Source: Micromonospora fulviviridis
GTDB taxonomy: Bacteria > Actinomycetota > Actinomycetes > Mycobacteriales > Micromonosporaceae
Length of the DNA: 64,000 nucleotides
Assembly (NCBI RefSeq): GCF_014648395.1
Contig: NZ_BMRA01000010.1
Span: 186,001 to 250,000, forward strand
Reading direction: 5' to 3'
The notes below the pieces were generated by a model. The model did no database searches and was not told the DNA's origin. It saw only the letters and a list, made by a program, of their open reading frames with translations. The position numbers and the translations under genes are program-made. This document shows positions 27,080 to 36,265 of the stretch, piece after piece; the stretch's first letter is position 1, and the number at the start of each line of letters is the position of its first letter.

Positions 27080-28142
27080 GCAACCGGAAGGCCGGCTACC
27101 GGGCGCTGACGACGCACCGGCTCTTCTGGCCGGTCGCCGTCCTCGTCGTCATGCTGGCCGCCAACACCGTCTACCGGCCCGGCTTCCTCTCGGTGCAGAT
27201 GCGGGACGGTCACCTGTACGGAAGCCTGATCGACATCCTGCGGCTCAGCGCGCCCCTGATCCTGGTCGCGCTCGGCATGACACTGGTGATCGCCACGGGC
27301 GGCATCGACCTGTCGGTCGGCTCGCTCTGCGCGATCAGCGGCGCCATCGCCTGCCTGCACATCAGCCGGCAGCCCGACCAGAACGACCTCGGCGGCGTGT
27401 TGACCGCGCTGGCCCTGGGCCTGGGGGTGGCCCTGGTGCTCGGCGCCTGGAACGGGGTGCTGGTCGCCGTCATCGGCATCCAGCCGATCATCGCCACGCT
27501 GATCCTCATGGTCGCCGGGCGGGGCCTGGCCCAGCTGATCACCGAGGGGCAGATCCTGACCATCAACTCCGGGCCGTACAAGGCGATCGGCGTCGGTCAC
27601 CTGCTGACCCTGCCGCTGGCGATCTTCCTCGCCCTCGCCGCCGCGACGGTCGTCGCCGTGGTGACCCGGCGGACCGCCCTCGGCCTGATGATCGAGTCCG
27701 TCGGCGGCAACGCCAGGGCCAGCCGCCTGGCCGGCATCCGGTCCGGGCGGATCACCTTCCTCGTCTACGTGATCAGCGCGGCCTGCGCCGCGGTCGCCGG
27801 GTTCATGATGACGGCCAACGTGTCCAGCGCCGACGGCAACGCCGCCGGCCTCTGGGTCGAACTCGACGCCATCCTCGCCGTCGTCATCGGCGGCACGTCG
27901 CTCGCCGGTGGCCGGTTCTCGCTCAGCGGCACCATCCTCGGCGCGCTGCTCATCCAGACCCTCACCACCACGGTGTACGCCATGAACATCTCGCCCCAGA
28001 CCTCGCTGCTGTTCAAGGCGGTCGTGGTCATCGCGGTCTGCCTGATCCAGGCGCCGGGCTTCCGGGCCCGGTTCGCCCGACGCCGAGCCCCGGCGGCCGC
28101 CCCCGCCCCCGTGAGCGAGCAGCCGAAGGAGCAGGTGCCGGC

Positions 28143-28146
<4 letters not shown>
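27076..28146 (+). CDS. Sugar ABC transporter permease (YtfT-like)
   Basis: Encodes 356 residues with about nine hydrophobic spans. The family loop LVALGMTLVIATGGIDLSVG near residues 60-80 and the C-terminal DAILAVVIGGTSLAGGRFSLSG identify the BPD_transp_2 permease family of ribose-type importers. It starts in the ATPase stop codon and its own stop overlaps the next permease, so all three are translated as a coupled unit. Confidence 0.92.
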
Positions 28147-29132
<986 letters not shown>

Positions 29133-29158
29133 CCGACCACCTCGCGGAAGGCAACTCC

Positions 29159-30661
29159 ATGGCAACGCACGCTGAGCCTGAGATCTGGTTCCTCACCGGC
29201 AGTCAGGCCATGTACGGCGAGGACACCCTTCGCCAGGTGGCCGACCAGTCACGGCAGATCGCGGCGGCGCTCCACGACTCGCCGCAGATCCCCGCCCGGG
29301 TCGTCTGGAAACCGGTCCTGACCACCAGCGGCGACATCCTGCGGGTCTGCCGCGACGCAGCGGCGCAGGGGGCGATCGGGGTGATCGCCTGGATGCACAC
29401 CTTCTCGCCGGCGAAGATGTGGATCGCCGGCCTGGACGCGCTGCGGACGCCGCTGCTGCACCTGCACACCCAGGCCAACGTCCTGCTGCCGTGGGACGAG
29501 ATCGACATGGACTTCATGAACCTCAACCAGGCGGCGCACGGCGACCGGGAGTTCGGGTTCATCCAGACCCGCCTCGGGGTGGCCCGCAAGACCGTCGCCG
29601 GGCACGTCAGCGACCCGCGCGTGGTGTCCCGCGTGGGAGCCTGGGCGCGGGCGGCGATCGGCTGGTCGGCGATGCGGTCGCTGCGGCTGGCCCGCTTCGG
29701 CGACAACATGCGCGACGTCGCGGTGACCGAGGGCGACAAGGTGGAGGCGGAGCTGCGCTTCGGCGTCTCGGTGAACACCTACGGGGTCAACGACCTCGTC
29801 CGGGTGGTCGGCGAGGTCACCGACGCGCAGGTGGACGACCTGGTCAAGGAGTACGACGACAGCTACCGGGTGGTCCCCGAGCTGCGCCCCGGCGGCGACC
29901 GGCACGAGTCCCTGCGCTACGCCGCCCGGCTGGAGCTCGGCCTGCGTGCCTTCCTCGAAGCCGGCGGTTTCCGCGCCTTCACCACCAACTTCGAGGACCT
30001 GGGCGGGCTGCGCCAACTGCCGGGCATCGCCGTGCAGCGCCTGATGGCCGACGGCTACGGCTTCGGCGGTGAGGGTGACTGGAAGACGTCCGTCCTGGTC
30101 CACGCCCTCAAGGCGATGGCGGTCGGGGTCGACGGCGGGACGTCGTTCATGGAGGACTACACCTACGACCTCACGCCGGGCCGGGAACTGGTCCTCGGCG
30201 CGCACATGCTCGAGGTGTGCCCGAGCATCGCCGCGGACGTACCCTCCGTGGAGATCCACCCGCTGAGCATCGGCGGGCGGGAGGACCCGGTCCGGCTGGT
30301 CTTCGACGCCGAGCCGGGTCCCGCGGTCGTGCTCGGCCTGGCCGACATGGGTGAGCGCTTCCGGCTCGTCGCCAACGAGGTCGACGTGGTGTCGCCGCCG
30401 CAGCCGTTGCGCCGGCTGCCGGTGGCCCGGGCCGTCTGGCGCCCCCGTCCGCACCTTGCCGGCTCCGCCGAGGCGTGGATCACCGCGGGCGCCCCGCACC
30501 ACACCGTGCTGTCGCGGGCCGTGGGGGTGGAGGAGTTGCACGATCTGGCCGAGATGAGCCGGACGGAGCTGGTCGTCATCGACGCCGACACGGACCCGCG
30601 CCGGTTCGCCCAGGAGATCCGCTGGAGCCAGGCGTACCACCGGCTCGCCCGGGGGTTCTGA
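29159..30661 (+). CDS. araA: L-arabinose isomerase
   Basis: Encodes 500 residues starting MATHAEPEIWFLTGSQAMYG, the usual AraA opening. The four metal/catalytic positions are recognisable: Glu in GEGDWK, Glu in SFMEDYTYDL, His in GAHMLEVCPS and His in PHHTVLSRAV. It interconverts L-arabinose and L-ribulose, the first step after import, using Mn or Mg. GGAAGG lies shortly upstream of the ATG at 29159, 26 bases after the permease stop, so it is probably the last gene of the operon. The convergent GlxA gene ends 12 bases further on with no clear hairpin. Confidence 0.95.
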   Translation: MATHAEPEIWFLTGSQAMYGEDTLRQVADQSRQIAAALHDSPQIPARVVWKPVLTTSGDILRVCRDAAAQGAIGVIAWMHTFSPAKMWIAGLDALRTPLLHLHTQANVLLPWDEIDMDFMNLNQAAHGDREFGFIQTRLGVARKTVAGHVSDPRVVSRVGAWARAAIGWSAMRSLRLARFGDNMRDVAVTEGDKVEAELRFGVSVNTYGVNDLVRVVGEVTDAQVDDLVKEYDDSYRVVPELRPGGDRHESLRYAARLELGLRAFLEAGGFRAFTTNFEDLGGLRQLPGIAVQRLMADGYGFGGEGDWKTSVLVHALKAMAVGVDGGTSFMEDYTYDLTPGRELVLGAHMLEVCPSIAADVPSVEIHPLSIGGREDPVRLVFDAEPGPAVVLGLADMGERFRLVANEVDVVSPPQPLRRLPVARAVWRPRPHLAGSAEAWITAGAPHHTVLSRAVGVEELHDLAEMSRTELVVIDADTDPRRFAQEIRWSQAYHRLARGF

Positions 30662-30673
30662 GGCGGCGGTCGT

Positions 30674-31624
30674 TCAGGCCGGGGGCGGGGCGCTGCGGAA
30701 GGTGCGACGGTAGACGTCCGGGGGTACGCCGACCGTGCGGTTGAAGTGCCGGCGCAGTGTCGTGGCGGTCCCCATGCCGGCCAGGTGGGCGATGGCGTCG
30801 ATGCTGTCGTCGGTGTTCTCCAGCAGCTCCTGGGCCCGGCGGATCCGCTGCGTCGAGAGCCACTGCAGCGGGGTGGTGCCGGTCACCGACTTGAAGTGGC
30901 GGGCCAGGTTGCGCGAGCTCATGTTGGCCTGGCGGGCCAGGTCCTCCACGGTCAGCGGATGGTCCAGCCGTTCCATCGCCCAGGGCACCAGGTTGCCGAG
31001 GGGGTGGTCGTCGCGGGCGGGGACCGGGGTGGTGACGAACTGGGCCTGGCCACCGGAGCGGTGCGGGGGCACGACCAGGCGGCGGGCGACGGCGTTGGCG
31101 ACCGTCGACCCGTGGTCGCGGCGGATCAGGTGCAGGCACAGGTCGATGGCGGCGGCCTTGCCGGCGAAGGCGAGCACGTTGCCGTTGTCCACGTAGAGCA
31201 CGTCCGGGTCGACCCGTACCCGGGGATAGCGGGCGGCCAGCGCCTCGGTGTGGGCCCAGTGCGTGGTGGCGCGCAGCCCGTCCAGCACCCCGGCGGCGGC
31301 CAGCACGAACGCGCCGGTGCACAGCGAGACCATCCGGGCGCCCGCCTCGTGGGCCGCGCGGACGGCGTCGAGCAGGTCGGGTGGCAGGTCCGCGTCGATG
31401 TCCTCCACGGCGGGGATGATCACGGTGTCGGCGCGGGCGAGCCGGTCCAACCCGTCGTCAGGGTCCATCCGGAACCTGCCGATCCGGACCGGGCCCGGGC
31501 CGCAGACCACGAGGTCGTACCAGGGGTCGGCCAGGCCGGAGGGGTCGCGGACGAAGACCTCGCAGGCCATGGCGAGCTCGAAGTGCAGCATCGCCTCGGT
31601 GGCGGCGAGTGCGACAGTGGTCAT
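30674..31624 (-). CDS. GlxA-family transcriptional regulator (DJ-1/PfpI + AraC HTH)
   Basis: Encodes 316 residues. The N-terminal 170 residues form a DJ-1/PfpI-like class I amidotransferase fold with a cysteine at the nucleophile-elbow position (SLCTGAFVLAAAG). The C-terminal 100 residues are a double AraC-type HTH (VEDLARQANMSSRNLARHF, RRAQELLENTDDSIDAIAHLAG). Such proteins are usually activators whose amidotransferase-like domain senses small molecules without catalysis. ATG 31624 was chosen; the frame extends seven codons upstream. It is divergent from a saccharopine-dehydrogenase-like gene, the most likely target. It is unlikely to be the arabinose regulator despite its AraC domain. Confidence 0.88.
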   Translation of the reverse strand: MTTVALAATEAMLHFELAMACEVFVRDPSGLADPWYDLVVCGPGPVRIGRFRMDPDDGLDRLARADTVIIPAVEDIDADLPPDLLDAVRAAHEAGARMVSLCTGAFVLAAAGVLDGLRATTHWAHTEALAARYPRVRVDPDVLYVDNGNVLAFAGKAAAIDLCLHLIRRDHGSTVANAVARRLVVPPHRSGGQAQFVTTPVPARDDHPLGNLVPWAMERLDHPLTVEDLARQANMSSRNLARHFKSVTGTTPLQWLSTQRIRRAQELLENTDDSIDAIAHLAGMGTATTLRRHFNRTVGVPPDVYRRTFRSAPPPA

Positions 31625-31720
31625 GTCCGAAATTGTACGGGGCATGGCGTTCCAGACACTGTCCCGGGCCGGCCGCCCCTGGGAGGCTCTTCTCAGTCGA
31701 TCTTTTCGGAGGAGTCACAG

Positions 31721-32782
31721 ATGGAATCGGGTCAGACCGTGGCGGTGTTCGGCGCGTACGGGCACACCGGGCGGTTCGTGGTGGCGGAGTTGCGCGAGCG
31801 CGGGTTCGTCCCGCTTCTCGTCGGTCGTGACGCGGGCCGGCTCCAGGCGCTGGCGGCGTCGCATCCGGGGCTCGCACACCGGGTGGCGTCGGTCGACGAT
31901 CCGGCCTCGCTCGACCGGGCCCTGGCGGGCGCGGCGGCGGTCGTCAACTGCGCCGGCCCGTTCGCCTCGACGGCGGCCCCCGTGATCGAGGCCGCGCTGC
32001 GCGCCGGGATTCCGTACGTGGACGTGGCGGCCGAGATCGAGGCCAACGTCGACACGTTCACGCACTTCACCGACCGCGCCCGGGCCGCGGGCGTCGCTGT
32101 GGTCCCGGCGATGGCCTTCTTCGGCGGACTCGGCGACCTGCTGGTCACGACGGCGATGGGCGACTGGACGGCGGCCGACGAGGCGCACGTCGCGTACGGG
32201 CTGAGCAGTTGGCACCCCACGGCCGGGACGCTGGCCTCCGGCACGGTCTCCCGCGAGCGGCGCGCCGGCCGGCGGGTCCGCTACACGGGTGGCCGGCTGG
32301 AGTACCACGTGGACGAGAGTGGGCTGCCGGCCGTGGAATGGGAGTTCCCCGCCCCGATGGGCCGCCGCACCGTCCTCGGTGGGTTCACGATGGCCGACGT
32401 CGTGACCGTCCCCAGCCACCTGTCTATCCCCGAGGTGACCACGTACATGACCACCGGCGCGGCCCAGGACCTGGCCGGCCCGGACACCCCCGCGCCGACC
32501 GCGGTCGACGAGCACGGCCGGTCGGCGCAGACGTTCACCGTGGACGTCGTCGTGCGCTCGGGCGACACGGGACGACGCGTCGTCGCCCACGGCCGGGACA
32601 TCTACGCCATCAGCGCGCCGCTGGCGGTCGAGGCGGTCCAGCGCATCCTCGACGGCCGGACGAGGACGAGTGGCGTCGCCTCCGCCGGCCGGATCTTCGA
32701 CGCGCCCGACTTCCTCCGCGCGCTGTCCGCGCACCTCTCGCTCGAACCCTGCCCCGAGACTCCCGCGCCACAGTTCGCCTGA
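31721..32782 (+). CDS. Saccharopine dehydrogenase-like NAD(P)-binding oxidoreductase
   Basis: Encodes 353 residues. N-terminal Rossmann fold with AVFGAYGHTGRFVVAELRERG, then VNCAGPFASTAAPVIEAAL and YVDVAAEIEANVDTF. This matches saccharopine-dehydrogenase-like or trans-acting enoyl reductase proteins, which are not necessarily lysine enzymes. GGAGGAG at 31708-31714 precedes the ATG at 31721. Divergent from the GlxA regulator 96 bases away. Substrate unknown. Confidence 0.82.
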   Translation: MESGQTVAVFGAYGHTGRFVVAELRERGFVPLLVGRDAGRLQALAASHPGLAHRVASVDDPASLDRALAGAAAVVNCAGPFASTAAPVIEAALRAGIPYVDVAAEIEANVDTFTHFTDRARAAGVAVVPAMAFFGGLGDLLVTTAMGDWTAADEAHVAYGLSSWHPTAGTLASGTVSRERRAGRRVRYTGGRLEYHVDESGLPAVEWEFPAPMGRRTVLGGFTMADVVTVPSHLSIPEVTTYMTTGAAQDLAGPDTPAPTAVDEHGRSAQTFTVDVVVRSGDTGRRVVAHGRDIYAISAPLAVEAVQRILDGRTRTSGVASAGRIFDAPDFLRALSAHLSLEPCPETPAPQFA

Positions 32783-32794
32783 CCCCCCGCCCGA

Positions 32795-33166
32795 TCAGCG
32801 GGCCTTCTTCGTTGCCCGCTTGCGGGGCGGCGTCAACAGGTCGGCGACCGCCGCGATCGCGGACGGCACCAGACGGTAGTACGCCCAGACCCCGCGCTTC
32901 TCGCGTTCGAGCAGGCCGGCCTCGGTGAGGATCCGAAGGTGATGACTCACGGTCGGCTGGGAGAGCCCGAGCGGCGCGGTGAGGTCACTGACGGACGCCT
33001 CGCCCTCCGGAGCGGACTGGATGAGACTGAGCAGTCGCAGCCGGGCCGGGTCGGCGAATGCCTTCAGCACTCCCGCGAGCCGTTCGGCATCGGCTCGCTT
33101 GATCGGCTCGCCGGCAAGCGGCGACATGGCGGGTGCAGCAGTTTTCGGAGTTCCCACGTCTTCCAT
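32795..33166 (-). CDS. ArsR-family transcriptional regulator lacking the metal-site cysteines
   Basis: Encodes about 123 residues from ATG 33166; the frame runs to 33238. The ArsR/SmtB winged helix covers about residues 25-105: GVLKAFADPARLRLLSLIQ, then LGLSQPTVSHHLRILTEAGLL. At the alpha3 position where metal sensors have ELCVCDL, this protein reads EASVSDL, so both cysteines are serine. A Lys/Arg-rich tail ends the protein. No arsenic or cadmium resistance gene is near. It is divergent from another ArsR gene across 95 bases. Confidence 0.85.
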   Translation of the reverse strand: MEDVGTPKTAAPAMSPLAGEPIKRADAERLAGVLKAFADPARLRLLSLIQSAPEGEASVSDLTAPLGLSQPTVSHHLRILTEAGLLEREKRGVWAYYRLVPSAIAAVADLLTPPRKRATKKAR

Positions 33167-33224
33167 CGTTTCACCAACGCCATCGATACGAAGGTGGAAC
33201 CGGATCCGCGGCCGGCGCGCGACC

Positions 33225-33254
33225 TTGACGCGCCGCATCGGTAAGCCGTAGTGT
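33225..33254 (+). promoter_or_regulatory. Promoter of the 33262 ArsR gene, probable leaderless transcript
   Basis: TTGACG at 33225-33230 and TAGTGT at 33249-33254 are 18 bases apart. The GTG start codon at 33262 lies seven bases past the -10 and has no Shine-Dalgarno, so transcription should begin at or next to the start codon. Confidence 0.5.
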
Positions 33255-33275
33255 ACCGTTCGTGGCTACTTACCG
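33239..33275. promoter_or_regulatory. Candidate ArsR operator across the start codon
   Basis: CGGTAAG at 33239-33245 and CTTACCG at 33269-33275 form a 7-bp inverted repeat separated by 23 bases, spanning the -10 and the GTG of the ArsR gene. This suggests autoregulation. Confidence 0.4.
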
Positions 33276-33585
33276 AACCGCCGATGGGTGGGACGCGTTG
33301 GGTGATCCCACCCGGCGCGCCATCGTCGCCTGCCTGGCCGAGCGACCCCGCGCCGTCGGCGAGCTCGCCGACGAACTGCCGGTCAGCCGGCCCGCGGTGT
33401 CCCAGCACCTCAAGGTCCTCAAGGACGCCGGGCTGGTCACCGACCAGGCGGCCGGCACCCGCCGGGTCTACCGGCTCAACCCGGCGGGGGTGGCCGCGCT
33501 GCGCGACCAGTTGGAGACGTTCTGGCACCGCGCGCTGGACAGCTATCAGGACGTCGTCGAAGAACCGACCGAGGAGATCCCATGA
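33262..33585 (+). CDS. ArsR-family transcriptional regulator (SRPBCC partner)
   Basis: Encodes 107 residues. Winged helix with WDALGDPTRRAIVACLAE, LPVSRPAVSQHLKVLKDAGLV and a beta-hairpin QAAGTRRVYRLNP. This subgroup has no metal cysteines and typically regulates a following SRPBCC gene. Its stop overlaps the SRPBCC ATG by four bases. The GTG start has no ribosome site, which suggests leaderless translation. Confidence 0.88.
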   Translation: MATYRTADGWDALGDPTRRAIVACLAERPRAVGELADELPVSRPAVSQHLKVLKDAGLVTDQAAGTRRVYRLNPAGVAALRDQLETFWHRALDSYQDVVEEPTEEIP

Positions 33586-34070
33586 CCGGAACAACTGCCG
33601 CGGTGGTCCGCCGGCAGATCGTCGTCGAGGCGCCGCTCGAACGGGCGTTCGCCGTGTTCACCGAGCGGTTCGGTGACTTCAAGCCGCCGGAGCACAACCT
33701 GCTCGGTGCGGCGATCGCGGAGACGGTGTTCGAGCCCAAGGTCGGCGGCCACATCTACGACCGGGGTGTCGACGGCAGCGAATGCCGCTGGGCGCGCGTG
33801 CTCGCCTACGAACCGCCGAACCGGGTGGTGTTCAGCTGGGACATCAATCCCCGGTGGCAGGTCGAGACGGACCCGGACAACACCAGCGAGGTCGAGGTCC
33901 GATTCGTCGCCGAGGCCCCGCAGCGCACCCGGGTGGAGCTGGAACACCGCCACCTCGACCGGCACGGCCCGGGCTGGCAGGCCGTCAGTGACGGCGTCGG
34001 CCACGACGAGGGATGGCCGCTCTACCTCACCCGGTACGCCGCGCTGTTCACCGGAGTACGTGAAGGTTAG
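33582..34070 (+). CDS. SRPBCC/AHSA1-family protein
   Basis: Encodes 162 residues. The START-like AHSA1 fold is suggested by RRQIVVEAPLERAFAVFTERF, CRWARVLAYEPPNRVVFSWDI and the C-terminal WPLYLTRYAALFTG. It is expected to bind a hydrophobic ligand; no catalytic residues can be assigned. Translationally coupled to the ArsR gene before it. Three similar proteins occur in the window (also 51844 and 52676). Confidence 0.85.
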   Translation: MTGTTAAVVRRQIVVEAPLERAFAVFTERFGDFKPPEHNLLGAAIAETVFEPKVGGHIYDRGVDGSECRWARVLAYEPPNRVVFSWDINPRWQVETDPDNTSEVEVRFVAEAPQRTRVELEHRHLDRHGPGWQAVSDGVGHDEGWPLYLTRYAALFTGVREG

Positions 34071-34151
34071 TTTCGGGTCAATCAGCATCCACGGCAAGAA
34101 TATCCAAACGGGCGTGGACCGGGCCGCGGGCAGCCGCTAGCTTCCTCAATC

Positions 34152-34916
34152 ATGTGGAAGATTGTCGATGTCTTGCGCGGGCGACCGCGCGGCCCGGTCG
34201 CCGCGGTCACCGCCGCCGCGCTCTCCGTCGTCCTGGTCGGGGCCGTGCCGGGCACGGCGTACGCGTACGCCGACTCGGCCACCGGCACGATCAACACCTC
34301 CGGTACGGCGCTGAGCGTCCGGTCGGGGCCCGGCACCGGCTACGCGGCGTGGCGCACGGTGTCCGACGGGTCGACGGTCACGCTGCTGTGCCAGACCACC
34401 GGCCAGTCGGTGACCGGCACCTACGGCACGACGACGCTGTGGGACCTGCTGTCCAACGGCGGCATGGTCTCCGACGCCTACGTGCACACCGGCTCGGACG
34501 GCCAGGTCGTCAACAGCTGCGCCTACGTCGGTGACGAGCCGTCGTCCAAGGCGAACCCGCGATCGCCCAACGGCGCGATCGACTGGGCCTTCCAGCGGTA
34601 CCGCTCCACCGCCTACGAGAACCTGTGCCTGGCCTTCGTCGCCCAGGCGTACGGATGGGGCGGCTCGGGCTGGAACACCGCGGAGATCGGCGGTGACTGG
34701 GAGAGCAGCCATGGCTACCTGAACAGCTCCGGCATCCCGCCGCGGGGCGCGCTGGTCTGGTACCACAACTCCGTCGGCACCGGACACGTGGCGATCAGCC
34801 TGGGGGAGGGCAAGGTGATCGGCACCTCCGTCGGCGGCGGGGTCGGGGTGGCCGGTTACCTCGACCACGGCTCGTACCGCGGCTGGTCGGTCGCCTACCT
34901 GCCGGCGGCCTGGTGA
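34152..34916 (+). CDS. Secreted SH3-domain NlpC/P60- or CHAP-like cell-wall hydrolase
   Basis: Encodes 254 residues. Residues 1-40 are a signal peptide (AAVTAAALSVVLVGAVPGTAYA). Residues about 45-125 form a bacterial SH3-like module (TALSVRSGPGTGYAAWRTV). The C-terminal domain has a Cys/His pair in the order expected of papain-like peptidoglycan amidases: Cys159 in YENLCLAFVAQAYG and His212 in GTGHVAISLG, the latter preceded by PRGALVWY. It probably cleaves peptidoglycan peptides. Its stop overlaps the start of the next secreted cell-wall gene (TGATG). Confidence 0.8.
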   Translation: MWKIVDVLRGRPRGPVAAVTAAALSVVLVGAVPGTAYAYADSATGTINTSGTALSVRSGPGTGYAAWRTVSDGSTVTLLCQTTGQSVTGTYGTTTLWDLLSNGGMVSDAYVHTGSDGQVVNSCAYVGDEPSSKANPRSPNGAIDWAFQRYRSTAYENLCLAFVAQAYGWGGSGWNTAEIGGDWESSHGYLNSSGIPPRGALVWYHNSVGTGHVAISLGEGKVIGTSVGGGVGVAGYLDHGSYRGWSVAYLPAAW

Positions 34917-35812
34917 TGCCGGGGACGTCGGCCGGGCCGGGGCGGCGACCCGGGCGTAGCGATCGACCGGAGGCCGTGCTGGACCGGAGGCGACTGCTCG
35001 GCCGGGCGGCCGCGGCGACGCTCGGCGCGGTCGGTGCCGGGCTGCTCGCGGCGGGTCCGGGCAGGGCGGCCCTGCCGGAGGTCGACATGGAGGCGCTGAT
35101 CAAGGCGGCGCAGATCGACCCGCGGCGCGCGGACACCGCGATCACGGCCGGCAGCCGGGACAGCGTGCTCCTCGTCGAGCGGGCGCTGCGGGACCGGAGC
35201 CTGCTCGGCGCCACCTACGTGGACGGTCACTTCGGCACCAGCACCGTGGCGGCGTACGCCGCCTACCAGCGATCGCTGGGGTACGCGGGCCTCGACGCCA
35301 CCGGCCTGCCGGGGCTGACCTCGCTGCGGGCACTGGGGGACCAGCGGTTCACCGTGGTCCGGCCACTGACCCCGGGTGGTGTCCTGGACTTCCGGGGCGC
35401 GCGCGTGAACAGCCGGACCAGGGCGATGCTGCTGGAGGCGGAGCGGCTGCTCGGCCGCCAGATGGCGATCAGCCAGGGCTCGTACAGCACGAGTGACCCC
35501 ACCTCGGCCGGCACCCACGACGGCGGCGGCGCGCTGGACCTCGCGGTCGACGGCATGTCCGGCACCTACCGCACGACGGTGGTACGGCACCTGCGCCGGG
35601 TCGGCTTCGCCGCCTGGCTGCGGACGCCGGCGCAGGGCAACTGGCCCTACCACATCCACGCCGTGGCGCTGGCCGACACCGACCAGTCGGCGCCGGCGCA
35701 GCACCAGGCGGGTGACTACTACCTCGGGCTCAACGGGCTGGCGAACCGAGGCCCCGACGACGGGCCGGCCGTGAGCCCGGTGCTCACCTGGGAGGAGTAC
35801 CAGCGGAGCTGA
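34916..35812 (+). CDS. Tat-exported peptidoglycan-binding, M15-like peptidase
   Basis: Encodes 298 residues. A twin-arginine-type signal (LDRRRLLGRAAAATLGAVGAG) precedes a helical peptidoglycan-binding-like region (about 65-145: VLLVERALRDRSLLG, FGTSTVAAYAAYQRSLG). The C-terminal part has GTHDGGGALDLAVDG and PYHIHAVAL, which match the HxxxxxAxD and HxH zinc ligands of M15 D,D- or L,D-peptidases. It is coupled to the preceding wall hydrolase. Start at ATG 34916 overlaps the previous stop by one base; an in-frame GTG before LDRRRLL with GGAGG next to it is an alternative. Confidence 0.72.
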   Translation: MPGTSAGPGRRPGRSDRPEAVLDRRRLLGRAAAATLGAVGAGLLAAGPGRAALPEVDMEALIKAAQIDPRRADTAITAGSRDSVLLVERALRDRSLLGATYVDGHFGTSTVAAYAAYQRSLGYAGLDATGLPGLTSLRALGDQRFTVVRPLTPGGVLDFRGARVNSRTRAMLLEAERLLGRQMAISQGSYSTSDPTSAGTHDGGGALDLAVDGMSGTYRTTVVRHLRRVGFAAWLRTPAQGNWPYHIHAVALADTDQSAPAQHQAGDYYLGLNGLANRGPDDGPAVSPVLTWEEYQRS

Positions 35813-35971
35813 TCCGGGCCGTCGTCGCGCGATCGCGTAACGGCACCGCGACCCACAGCGCTCTTCCTGTGCAGAGAACGCTTGACAGGACCCTCCCTTG
35901 GGCGGGCGGACGATCGAGGTTCAGGGCCCCGAGGCGCCGCCCGGTCCACTCGAACAGCACAGGAAGCACTC

Positions 35972-36226
35972 ATGGCCGAGCCCGCACCGCCCATCCCACG
36001 CCCGCAGCGACGGCCAGAGGCCACAGCGGTGGAGCCAACCGAATCGGAGACCGGGGCCCAGGTTCAACAGCCCGAGCCCGAGGAACGGCAGAGGTCGACC
36101 TGCCAGCACTGCCGGCAGCCGGTGTTCAAGGACTGGCTGTGGGGCTGGATGCACACGACCAGCGGATACCTGTGCCAGGATCCCGCCACGGGCGAGCGGC
36201 TGTGCCAGCCCGCCACCCCCGTCTGA
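35972..36226 (+). CDS. Small protein with Cys-rich zinc-ribbon-like motif
   Basis: Encodes 84 residues. ATG 35972 has AGGAAG a few bases upstream. A Pro/Glu/Gln-rich disordered first half is followed by STCQHCRQPVF, then GYLCQDPATGERLC, giving four cysteines in two pairs that could bind zinc. No family recognised. It is convergent with the CDF transporter. Confidence 0.5.
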   Translation: MAEPAPPIPRPQRRPEATAVEPTESETGAQVQQPEPEERQRSTCQHCRQPVFKDWLWGWMHTTSGYLCQDPATGERLCQPATPV

Positions 36227-36248
36227 CTCCTCCGTCGCCTGAGGACAC

Positions 36249-36265
36249 GACCACCGCGGGTGGTC
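36249..36265. terminator. Short hairpin between convergent genes
   Basis: GACCACC at 36249-36255 pairs with GGTGGTC at 36259-36265 around GCG. It overlaps the stop codon of the minus-strand transporter. Confidence 0.4.

Noticed and set aside
30674..31624. GlxA/AraC-type protein as the arabinose regulator because it follows araA
   Set aside because: Its DJ-1-like N terminus is not the AraC arabinose-binding domain, it is convergent with araA, and a LacI gene with matching operators is already present.
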